DNA of 64,000 bases from Catonia carolina (Eukaryota; Arthropoda; Insecta; Hemiptera; Achilidae), in NCBI GenBank assembly GCA_035578175.1, contig JAQMRL010000001.1, positions 187,295,783 through 187,359,782 on the forward strand. The letters run 5' to 3'. Position numbers and translations under genes: made by a program. Positions 13,101 to 25,800 of this stretch are shown here, one piece after another. The notes below the pieces were generated by a model. That model did not search any database and was not told where the DNA came from. It saw only the letters and a program-made list of their open reading frames with translations. Positions within the stretch are counted from its first letter, which is position 1. Each line of letters opens with the position of its first letter.

Positions 13101-16100
13101 ATTTTAAACTGGATTTCTATGACGGTGTTGTAAAAAATGTGGGTGAATTTTTTTAAATTGATTTGTAGGTCATTTTCATACCTACACTTTGTCATTTTCA
13201 CGCCCTTAAGTCATAAATTAATTAATGACCTTCACTGTATTAATTACATATTGTTCAATCTTTTAGAATTTATTAATTCATTCATGTATTTTCACATGAC
13301 TCTTGTAAGGCACATGTAGTATCTCCTTCAATTGTATTAGGCATTGTGAGTAAAATTATCTTATACAAAAGTCAATTCTTAAGCATTTACTCACAACATT
13401 GCACTTTAAATTCAGTCCTTTTGTGAATTTTTAGTACACCAGTAAACAAAAAATCCTTTTAGTTATTAATTTATTTATATTTTTAAGATATTAATCTATA
13501 CATAAAATGTGTGAACCAACCAAATGACTTGACAAAAATTGAATTATAATTCAATTTTAATTTGGATTTAAAGGTTTTTGTATAGTTAATAAGAAATGTG
13601 TTGGGCTGAGTAAAGATAAATAATTTTTTTTCTATTGTTGTTACACCTATTGTTGTAAATTGTTGTTACACCTAACAAAGAATTAGTTTTGGATAAATTT
13701 TTATAAATGAATAAACGCTGAGTCAATTACTTAAAAGAATTTATGGTCAATTATCTAATAGGGAACTAATTTTTTTTTAACCTCTAATGTGTGTACATTG
13801 CAATCTGTCAATTTAAAACCAATAAGCAACTCCATGACCCAAAGAAATGAAGATTATATGTATGACGTGTAAATGAGGTGTAATCTTGTACAGACTCAGG
13901 CCGTCCATTCTTGAGAGAGTATAGTTAACCCGACGAGAACTGCGATTTTAACTAATGCGGACTGTCATTTTATGCCTGATAAAAACTCGTTTATATTTCA
14001 TTCAGTTTCATTCCTAAAAATTTCAAAAATTTACCATTTATTTATAAAGAGTTTGGTATTAGAACCATGTTTGAACAAAATTTTTCTGTTTTCATTTATA
14101 ACCAGAATAAAATTTGAAAATTAAAAAAAATTACTTTCTTTTAGAAATATCAATTTACGTACGAAAAAGTGTCACTAAATCACTAAAAATACAAAAAAAT
14201 ATGTTTAGCTATGTACATAAATAAAGCAATTCATTTTAAACAACGTGTAGATATTGCAAACTGATAAACGTGTTCAAAAGATATCACACTTTTTGTTCAA
14301 CAAAGTAACATGCTGGATGAAAAAAATCCTCTCAAAATAATATTGTGTCTTCAGTTTTTATTTACTCCTCTTCTATGAAAGTTTCTATATCTTTTCCGCA
14401 CGTTGTTTTGTGTATTATTCTTTTCTAAACATGATAGCATAAATCAAAATATGTTATAATTTATTTTGACGCATTTGTAAGGTTTAACCGAGGGATTGGC
14501 GAGACAGGTAGTGTTAACCTTCGTTGTTCCGTTTTAGAGTCATAAAATTTGTCGCAGGCACTTCTAATTTATTGATTTTGACCATAACATTTTAAGCTAA
14601 GTGATGATGTCATTTTTAAACAAATACCTTTTTTTTTATTGAAAGTTATGAACAAAAACGCTCAAATTTTTGTACTTGCTCAAAAAAATCACTTTCTTTT
14701 GTGTAACATCACATCGTCAATTTTCAACATAAGAAATATGCAAGATACATCAAATGAAAGAGGAGAAAATTCTCTATCCAATTACATGAAACCAGTTTGA
14801 AAATAATGAATAGTTGCAGAGAAAATTGAGTTTAAAGGAAGGTGATGACGCATGCGTGATTTCTGGCTTCTAGGTTAGCAAGGGTTAATTGAACCTTAAC
14901 CATCAAAGCACATTGGTAATCCCTGTCAAGTATTCAAATCAGTATATAAGTAACTTTCTGTATTAGGATTTGAACCACGAAACTTTCAACTCCAAAAATC
15001 AGCTGTTTAACAGCTGACTTTTGTTTCGACTCTACCGCTAGACTAATCCACTGGGTTAAACTAATTTAAAGAATATTTTTCCTCTTTTGAAAGTCATTTT
15101 TTTCTGTGTTTAGTCCCAATTTTTTATTATATCGAGTGTCCCATAAAGAGGTTGCTATTTTTTAATTAATATGCCGAACATATCACACATTCTACTGACT
15201 GGAAACTTTACAGTGATAATAAATAGATATGTAAAAAATTACCCTCTAGTTTCATTTGCTTATGATTAATCAAAACAAAATGGGGGAAAGTAATTTTATT
15301 TGCATAACCATTTCAAATGGGTCTACTTTTACAATGTAACTTAAGTAATTAATTAAATGAAAGAAATATGAAAGTGATAAATTATTAATGAAGACAATTT
15401 GTTTCATTAACCTTTATTCGAACTGATGTCCATCAATAGCTATGCACTGATAGCAGCGAAACAAAAATGAGTCATAAGCATTTTAGAAAAATTGCTGAGG
15501 TATCCACAGTATCATTTTTGATGTTATTTTCTTATTCCGTCATTTTGTTTTGATTAATCATAAGCAAATGAAACTTAAGGGTACTTTTTTTACATGTCTA
15601 TTTATTATAACTGTAAAGTTTCCATTGTGCAGATTGTGCGTTACATCCGGCATATTAATTCAAAAATAGCAACCTCTTTGTGGAATACCCGCTTCATATT
15701 CTTGGATAGTGGTGATGAGTAGTTATCAGTCTCTTTAATCACTGTAATGCAGGAATGTTGTTGTTTAGGTCATCAGCCGAAAGACTAGTTTAAACCTCCA
15801 GAGGCTTTACTAAGTAAAACTAGGAGTGAGGTGGTTTAAAATTGCCTTCCTCATTGAGTGGAAAAGTATGCTTATCAGCATGCCAGGCCCTCTGAAAAGC
15901 ATCATCTACTTTCCACCCTGCAAATGACACCTTCTTTTCATTCACCACAGGGTTTGGCTGTATAATGATGAAGTTCGTTACTCTCAGAGGTGATTACTCG
16001 AGTATTGTCTTTTTCACCTCTACCTCTCCTATTCTTAAATGCTTCAGTCATATAATTGGCTGACTGTATGACAAGAAACAGAACTATTTTTTATAGCCCT

Positions 16101-19100
16101 GGAACTTGTAAATTGAGTGCAAATAAATTTAACACTCCATCTGCCTGATTATGGGCAACTTTTGCCCTAAAATGCTTACTAAGGCTCCAATCTTGAAACA
16201 ACCTTTTTTACCATGAAAGCCGAGGCCCCCAAGAATTTAAGCAAATATGGCACTTACCCTAGCTTGTAGAGCATAAAAAACATTAGTAAAACACAATATG
16301 AAACAGTTGTATTTTACTTTTTTGGCATTGTCAGCAGTTTAGTCATATATTTTTGTATTGCTTGTTGTTTGTATAGTATTAGTGTATATGCTGTAATAAG
16401 AATAAGCAAAATTTATGTAATTACTTAAAGATTTTTTTCAGTCTAATAAAGTATGAGTATTTGTAGCTGTATAAAATTTTATGATAGCATTTTATCTGCA
16501 TCAACAATTTTCTTTAACAAAATAAATCATGTTACTGAATTTACATTGAATACGACACTAAAAAAAAATAAAAATGTAACTCCCAATGTAGAGCTAATCA
16601 TTGTCTTAATTTTTTTTTAATAATTTTAACCTTGTTTTAATAAGCTTTCTATTGAAAATTTAAATACAATTCTGGAAATAACTACGTGAATAAATGTAAT
16701 TGGTTAATGAATTATATTGTGAGATTTGCATAAACATTGACCTTTCATTTACAAACATGAAAGGTGTTAATTAAAAATGGTTGTATTTAAAATGTCAGTT
16801 ATTCTCATGTTAAGTTTAATTCTCATGTTTATAATTCGGTTTTTAATCATATTAATTTTTTCTTCGTGATTTTATTGTCTAATCCAGGTAAAGACATCAG
16901 ACGGTTTTGTTAAAAAATTTTATCGTTTCTGTATTTTTTAAAACCTCGAGGAAAGGTTGTAGAATAAAAAAAATGTTGCTTTCAAAATCAGTGATATCGT
17001 AACATGTCATAAAAAAACCTCTTAACAGAACATAAGAAAGAATGGGAACTACAAAGTGTAGTTGTTTTACATCCATTTTTTTACTTTCTCTTGCCCTGTA
17101 TGAATATATAGATTGGGAAAGAAAGTATTCTTTCATGTCGATTTTTCGAAATTGAGTTTTCATCAAAAATACCCACTTTCAGGCTCCCTGATCCCAAAAA
17201 ACGTGTTTAACAATTGGTCTGAGTGTGTTTAAACAAAATATTTAAGAACGGAATATTGTACGAAATTGAAACTCAGATTGTTTATTCCCGAATGTTGTGA
17301 GAAACTCATACTTTATTACCCATTATGATTTGATTCAGAGAAGAAAATAATTTCTACCATCCTCTGAAACATGAAGAAAGATGTGTATGTAAACATGGTA
17401 GCCACTAGCTTATCTTTGTCATTAGTGAACAAATTATGCATCCATGTGTGCAGAAGAAGTCAGGTTTTGTGAACAATAAATGGCTTTTCTAAAACATGAA
17501 TGTCATTTTTTGTTTAAGTTTAAATATTTTTGTTATAGAAATCGGTTTCTTATACTCATCACGATTTTGAATTGGATGGATGATATAATTATACTAGGAT
17601 GTTAAATATTATCCCAATTGAGGTCTGGTAGATTCTATTATGCAGTTGAAAAGTAAAATTATCCAATGAATTAAATTTTATAACATTTACTAATTTTTTT
17701 TGCATTTAAGAATTTTATTTTTGTTTCAGGTGAAAAAGAATGTGATTAAGTTGACTGATCGGGCCATTGAGTTTAATTTACAAAAACAGAACTGTGATTG
17801 GTGGCCTAGGTTAACAAAATTGAAAGAAAAGCCAGCTTGGCTCAAGGTAACATAATTAAGTCAATGTTTTATGAATAATCTATGTTTATCTTTTCTGTTT
17901 TTAATTATTAAGTTTTTCTTAATGTATTGTATTTAGCTAGCATATACAGAAGGTGTACTTATTGCGGTAACCAACTATGGTGGCATGCGGGCTGCACATG
18001 CGCAATAAGTAGATCCCCCACTACCGCGTCGTAGCGTGATACAGGCGGCCTCTAAAGTAGTACTTGCTACTCGTTGTGTTATGTTTGTGTGGTTATCATT
18101 ATGACATTTGTGTCGCTGTCGAAAGCCGATTAGTTGCACGCTCAAAAATTCGGAGAATAATGTCTGCGATTCAATTTGGGGTAATAGGCAATAAGTTTTT
18201 TTCTAAATGATACACCACAAGTTTTGACAGGCCCGAAAGAGAGGGATGTCATACCCTTTTCCTCTTATATTTACTATGCAGTTCTTTTTGTTGAAATTTC
18301 ATGTGACTGATATTGTGCGTGTGTAGTTGATTTCTAAAAATTGACGTATGTTTGGTATAAAGTTCACAACTATAAAAAGTGATTCAGTTCTTTGACTTTC
18401 CTTCAAAGAGTGATCTTTTTAAGCTCGTTTATTATTTCTGTTTCTGCCCATTATATGACTCAACATTTACATTAAATTACAGATAAAGTTTTATATTTTA
18501 TAACAAAGTAATAAAATGCATATTATGTCGTCCTGGAAAAAAGTAATACAGAATACACGCAAAAAATGTGGTGAGATTTAAATGTCTAACTTTGTACGAG
18601 CGTATCTTATCTAAATATCAGAGTATAATAATAACATTTAAAGCATAATAAAATAAGATTAATTAGAACCGAAAGTAATTTTTCAGAATTTTTTGATGAA
18701 AAATGAGCTTGTTAGAGTGTAGTGAATGAAACTGGCTGGCAGAGTGCCCTACCGATTGCTTATTGTCACAATTCCGCTGGAACACCATGCACTGATTAAA
18801 ATGAGTTGTGAACGGTGGACGCAACACATTCTCTCTCTGTCTCGCTACGCTCCCTACACGCCACTGTAATTGGCGAACATTATAATCCTTTCTTTAAATT
18901 TTTTAGTCTATATTTTATTTGAATGTTCTAAATCAGTTTCATAACTTGTTGGAAGTTTGTGAATTTTATTGTTAAAATTTAGCGACTGTCGTATTAAAAG
19001 TTATTTTAAAATTTCTAAAAGACAGTTAGTTTTTGTAATAATATTACAAATTATAAATTGACTTTTTAATTCTGAAATTGTTTCCAATTATTTTCAAAGG

Positions 19101-22100
19101 TATCAGCTGCAATTAATTTTTTGGCTTGGTTCAAGTGTTAGATTATTACTGGTAAATTACTTTTTCATTTAAAATATATAATGATAAATTATAGCCAGTT
19201 GTTTTGATTTTCATTGTCTGGGTTGACTACCCGCTTAAATGTACTTATCTCGTAAAATAGTTTATGTATATCTATATTATTGAGTTGTCCTTAAATTTAC
19301 CTTTTTATGTTTTTCAATAATTATCTGATCTCCAAAGTCAGGAAATATGTTGGTTAGTCTCCAGGTGATTATAATAAAACAATAGTATTTCCTAAAAGAT
19401 ACAGTTTCTTAACCTGAAATATGTACTAGGAAAACTAAATTTACATATAAGTAGCCAGGTACATCAGTATCTGCTTGTAGAAAATATATATGGAAATATT
19501 ATTGCACTATTCTTTTATAAATTAATTTTACAATGAAGACCCAGATGAACAGTTTAGTTATTCATCTGTATATTTTATTAGTGAATAAATCGTTAACTTA
19601 ACTTTGATTAAGAATACTTGAAAATAATAAAAAATTGTAGGATGGTGATATATTTGTTTAAGGTAAATTTTTGTACGTGCTAGACTTCCATTTAAATGTA
19701 TTACAGATTGATTTTGAGAGATGGCAGTGTGAAGATGATGAAGACGACATGATGGATTCAGCAAAATATAAAAGGAGGGATGTACATGGAGATTATCCTG
19801 GTTTATATGAAAAGCTCAAGAAAGATGAATTTGGATACAGGAAAGGTTAGTTGTGGGACTAATATATGTTCCTGTCTTTTAAATCTATTTTAAACTTACC
19901 TTATACTATTTTTCAAAGTTAATGATCTCTGAACATATAGTCCATCTACTGTAAGAGTACTCCACGCGAGGCAAGCGCCTATAGGTTGTAAACAAAAGTT
20001 TTACACTAGTTAACGCATATCTACCTCTCCGCCTGATAATATTATCTTGCACTACATTCCATCATAAAAATATCTACATCCAGCTAAAATAAACATTATC
20101 CTTTAAGCGTTTTCAATTATACCGTTCTGATTACTTTATATTATTGTAGTTTCATAAAGAGACTCCTTAATTAATTATTTTAACCATTACATTTAACAAA
20201 ACTATTTTTACTTTCTCTTGCCTATATGAATATACAGGGTGATTCATGAAGTTCTCCCCCCACTTCTACAGCACATTGTACTAGTAAAAATAATGAAAAA
20301 ATGTTATATAAACATAGGTCCGAAAACGCTTCGTTAGCGAGTTACAGCTAGCGAAAGATTTCGCCTGAATTCCTGGGCAAAGAGTAAAATAAAGCCATAC
20401 TGAACTTTTGGAAAGGTTAATTAAGTAAGAAATGTCGTGGATTCTTATGTAATTTTACCTGATAAAGCTAATAAAATAGGTTTCAGAACTGTACCTGTAG
20501 TAGTTTTTGAGGGATTCACGGTTAAATGCAAAAAATTGGGGCACGAAACAATGTTTTTTTAAGTTTCATGTACAATAACTTTGTTAAATTGGTAATAAAT
20601 ACATAAAATCAACAAACATTAATTGTAGAGAATTTAATTCTGAGAAAATTGATATAATCAAAGTCTAAAATAAAACAGAAATAAGTATCAAAAAATCGAT
20701 TTTATTCAGTATAATACATTACTATCTGTAAAGAAATACCGTACGGTATTTAGTTAAAATAAAACAAAAACAAAATGTTTGTTCCTTAATGATGAGATAA
20801 ATTGAGAAAACAAGATGAACTGTTAAATAAATTTGTTTGTAAATAAAAATATCATGTTTTATTACGTTGTATTTTTTTTTTAAATAAAAATTTACATTAA
20901 ATGTTCGAAAATAAATGAAGCAAACATTTTCCAATTATTGTTTACTAATAATCGAAATGCAGTTTTTTGTTTTATTAATTTCTAAGTTGGTAACGCACGA
21001 ATAACAGCTGATCAACAATGGTATTCTGTACTGTTACGTTAGAACTGTGTATTAGTGGTGTTTTGCAAGCTACAGCAGGAGATCGGGTTCTGTGAATCGT
21101 GTTATTAAATGCAATTTTTTTGTGAGTTATAATTCGATTGTTTATTCAGCGAAAAAATGCCTTACTTATTTACATCAGAGGAATACGCTGATATGGTTTT
21201 TATTTTGGGTTACTGTAATGGTAATGCTAGAGCTGCTGTAGTAGAATATGAACTACGTTACCCTAATAGGAGGACTCCAGATACCAAAACAATTTCAGGA
21301 ACTTTTCGTACTCTTCGGGAAACAGGATCACTACCAAGTACTAGAACCAATTATGAACGAGCTGTCCAACTTGATGATGATATTGTTATTAATGCTGTTC
21401 ATCGCAGTCCAGGTGTAAGTACACGACGTATTTCTAGGCGGATAGGAGTTTCGCAGTCAACGGTGTGGAGGTCACTAAATCGAAACAAATTTTATCCGTT
21501 TCATAAACAAAAGGTTCAACATCTACAGCCAGGGGATGGTCCGCTTCGCTTGGAGTTTTGCAACTTTTTGAATATTAATAATCAACTCTACAAGCGTATT
21601 TTGTTTACGGATGAGGCACAATTCACTCGGGATGGTGTCAATAACTTGCACAATGAACACTCATGGGCAGAAGAAAATCCACATGAGGTAGTGGAACAGA
21701 ACTTTCAACACTGATTTAGCGTCAATGTCTGGTGTGGCCTTTTGCACAATCGGCTGATTGGACCTTTCATATTACCTGGACGCCTAAATGCTGAGTTGTA
21801 TTTGCATTTCCTTCAAGAAGAGTTGCCGCAGCTGTTAGAGAATGTTCCTTTACGTCTCAGACAAAATTTGTACTTCCAGCATGACGGAGCACCTCCCCAC
21901 TTTTCACGTGCCGTTTCTGCTTATTTAAATCATCAATTTCCTGGACACTGGATTGGTCGTGGAGGGCCTCACCCTTGGCCACCAAGATCCCCAGATCTAT
22001 CTCCATTGGATTATTGCATCTGGGGATGAATGAAAGACATTGTATACAAGACAAAAGTGAATTCTCGTGATGAATTAATTGCCCGTATTATGGATTCGGC

Positions 22101-22855
22101 TGTGCAGATACAGGGAAGCCCTGAAAAATTAAGAAACGCAACAAAAGCAATACACAAACGTGCTGCAAAATGTATTGATAATGATGGCCTCATTTTCGAA
22201 CATCTATTATAAAAAGGTGCGTACGGTTGGCCCAACCTGATTAATTTTGCTTAAAACTAGTAATGTATTATACTGAATAAAATCGATTTTTTGATACTTA
22301 TTTCTGTTTTATTTTAGACTTTGATTATATCAATTTTCTCAGAATTAAATTCTCTACAATTAATGTTTGTTGATTTTATGTATTTATTACCAATTTAACA
22401 AAGTTATTGTACATGAAACTTAAAAAAACATTGTTTCGTGCCCCAATTTTTTGCATTTAACCGTGAATCCCTCAAAAACTACTACAGGTACAGTTCTGAA
22501 ACCTATTTTATTAGCTTTATCAGGTAAAATTACATAAGAATCCACGACATTTCTTACTTAATTAACCTTTCCAAAAGTTCAGTATGGCTTTATTTTACTC
22601 TTTGCCCAGGAATTCAGGCGAAATCTTTCGCTAGCTGTAACTCGCTAACGAAGCGTTTTCGGACCTATGTTTATATAACATTTTTTCATTATTTTTACTA
22701 GTACAATGTGCTGTAGAAGTGGGGGGAGAACTTCATGAATCACCCTGTATAGGAAGGAAAGTATTGTTTTCATGTCGATTTTTCGAAATCGAGTTTTCAC
22801 CGGATCTACATGTTTTCAGACCCCCTGAACCCAAAAAACATGTTTTTAGCGATTG

Positions 22856-22898
<43 letters not shown>

Positions 22899-25800
22899 CA
22901 GAATATCTCAAGAACGGAACATCGTACGAACTTGAAACTTGAAACTTAAGTTACATATCACTACCGGACCCGACACGAACATCATCAAAATCGGTCAACC
23001 GGAAGTAGTAGTTTATTCGTATAATTTTTCACTTTTTTGCGATTTTCTCAAAAACTAGTCCTACGATTTTTTTTAAAATCAACTGGTTTACTACATTTTT
23101 TATGCTCTACAATATAGGGTAGGCGCCATGTTTGCTGAAATTCTGCTTGAGGCTGTTTTTACGTAAAAACATTTTCTTTTTAAGATTGCGGCTTTAATAT
23201 GCATTTTAGCGCAAAACGTTATATAATAAAAGTTGTAGAGAATGTAAAATTCTACAACTTTTATTTCAAACATTTTTTTGTATAACGCTTAGTTTAGCGG
23301 TAATTTGCGATTTTCTGTTTTTTTCTCACGAAAACGTGAGAACAATCGATTTTTTAACATTTCGGTCTTAGTATGCATTTTACGACAAAAGTGTATATAA
23401 TTAAATTTATAGAAAATTAAAAGATCTACAACTTTTGTTTAGAGCATTTTTCTCTACAGAGCCTAGTTTAGCGTGAAAGCGTGATTTTCCGTATTTTTAA
23501 GCCAAACTGAGTTCGATTGTCATTTTGCGTCATTCACTCATGATTAAAATAAGGTTATGTTTTTGAGGTTAGTTTTTGTTTATTTCTAATATTTTATTAA
23601 TAATGTTAGGTTTATTATTAATTATTTGCATTGGCAAGAGAAAGTTGTGTGAGTGTTTCACACCAGATTTTTTTCTACTTTTTAATGTTTACCGCTTTTA
23701 TGTTTCAAAAACTTAACACATTCACTATCATGCATGTTAACAAAACACAGCTTACAAAAATTTTCTACTTCAGTCTACGAAGAAAATCGAAACAAACCGA
23801 TACAAAAGATAACTGTTGAATCTAAAAATTAGTTAATCATGGGCAAGTGCAAACAGTTGTATTAAACTAGTCACAGATATTAATTATTTTAATGATATGA
23901 AATAAACTATCTGAAATTATAAACAACGAATCACTGGAATCGTTTATCTCCTGTTATAATTCAAGCACATTTGTCTTATACTACTTGTGACCAAAAATTA
24001 AATAAAAATGAGTCTATAATAAAAACCTACTAATCATAATTAATGTAACAAAAAATAAAAATGTAAGAGTAACAATAGTAAAATTTTAGTTATTAATGGT
24101 AAACTAATGTTCAATTTTTTTAAAACATTTTCTAACAAATGAATTGAACGTGTTTTTATTATATTAAGCTTAGAGCGAATCAGTGGTGTATGGAATTTTG
24201 TTTTTGATCATGCTGTGCGTATTTTTAATTAATGCGCATGCTCATTTTTGTTGCTGGTTGCCTATTTCGGAGTACTCTTAGCGTAGACAGACTCTAGGTA
24301 CGCATTGCCCCTACCCACTTCATAGCACGCCAATGATTTGTTAGTACTTGCTCTTGTACTCTGTTATACATTTTGTCAGCCAATTTTTTTTGTCTTTCAA
24401 TAAAAATTACAACCTATGAACGTACAACCTTTATTTGATGATGATTTATTTTTTGATTATATTATAAAGTATTGCATGTTAACGCACTCTATAATCAACG
24501 TGTTCAGTATTAGATGCAAGACACGAGTGAACTACTGTGGCTCTTACATGCATGCATGTGTTATGTTTGTCAGGCTGATACATTCGTGCCATCCGAAAAT
24601 GCTGGCAAGCGCTCCGATTTGTCTAAATGCGTGGAATAGCAGAGCTCATCAACAGTGAAAAGCATTATAGTTATGGTAATTTAGTGGACAACAATGAAAT
24701 TTGTTTTAAAAACCTAAATGTTTTTACGTATTTTAATGTTTGTAACTTAAACAAGACCACCTAGTTTCTTACAAAAACTTCACTATTTATTGTCTTTAAT
24801 AGCTACTAGAAGAAAGTCAAGATATAATATCCAGTAAAATATAAAATGAAAACAACTTTCTTTATACAATTATTGCTATTTTATATTAAGTTATTTTTAT
24901 TATCCCTACTTATTAATTTAATTTAATTTAGTATCAGTTTATATTCAAACTTGTTCAGATGTTCAAAAATACATATATGTTTTATAAATTATTATTCTGT
25001 CAGGTAATAATTTTTTATCTGTTGTTTTTTTTTGTAATTCAAATTAACTGTTTATTGACAGTTATTAAGTTGGTTTGTTAATTTGGACTCTACAGTTTTA
25101 AGAATTAATTTGTAGTCAATTAGTCTTAACATAATGTTTGGCTGTCTTTGTCAAGGTTTTCACACAGTTTTCCTTGTTCACTCGTGCAAATGCCTCCAGG
25201 TCATTCTCTCTTTGCCTTCTGTGCAGTAGTATAACCTTCCAATTCCATATAGCAAACATTTTGACTTGTCATAAATAATGTATTTTTTTACGTGATTATA
25301 GTTTATTTATTTATTTATTGTTACTTTTATTACACTATTATGTTTTTGAGTTTATCTTTTAACATGAAACAATGATAGAAAGCCAGTGTGTTATTTAAAA
25401 TTTTAATCTACATTTTGGCATCTGATGTTATTGAAAAATTTATAATTCACCCTTTTATTTTAAAAAGGTAATTAAACTTTAAACTTGTATTGGGATATTG
25501 TTTAAAGTTATTCTTTAAAATGTTTGTTAATTTCTAATGTGAGAATGAGAAATGATTATTTTTGTTTTCTATGTTGTATAATTTTTAGTGTGTAACTAGT
25601 TAAAAATTACTACAATCGCAGTAAATTATTGTGCTTGTCTGAATAGTATAAAATGTAAGTAAATTAAATCCCTTTTTGATATTTTGTTGGCTTACTTAGA
25701 TACGAGGGCAGTCCAGAAAGTCTGTCACGTTTTGATATAAAAAAAACTAAGTACAAGAAAAATATTTTATTATATACATTTGAAAGTGCAACTAAAATGC

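Larger units (their letters stand above)
20205..23667 (+). repeat. ~0.93 kb repeat, copy C, interrupted by a mariner-type element
   Basis: Copy C is split: 20205-20234 before and 22748-23667 after the insertion. Removing the insert and one TA restores exactly the family sequence CCTATATGAATATATAGG. The downstream part is nearly identical to copy G (46938-47880). It contains a (GT)n run at about 22858-22897. Confidence 0.85.
19939..24293. mobile_element. Possible TIR element enclosing nested repeats
   Basis: GTCCATCTACTGTAAGAGTA at the left and, read inward from the right end, GTCTGTCTACGCTAAGAGTA form an imperfect inverted repeat. If real, the host element is ~0.9 kb after removing the nested 0.93 kb repeat and mariner. 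Confidence 0.35.

Noticed and set aside
22719..22949. Open frame with a long Val-Cys repeat
   Set aside because: Produced by reading a (GT)n microsatellite inside the 0.93 kb repeat. The same happens at 46903-47154; there is no protein-like conservation.
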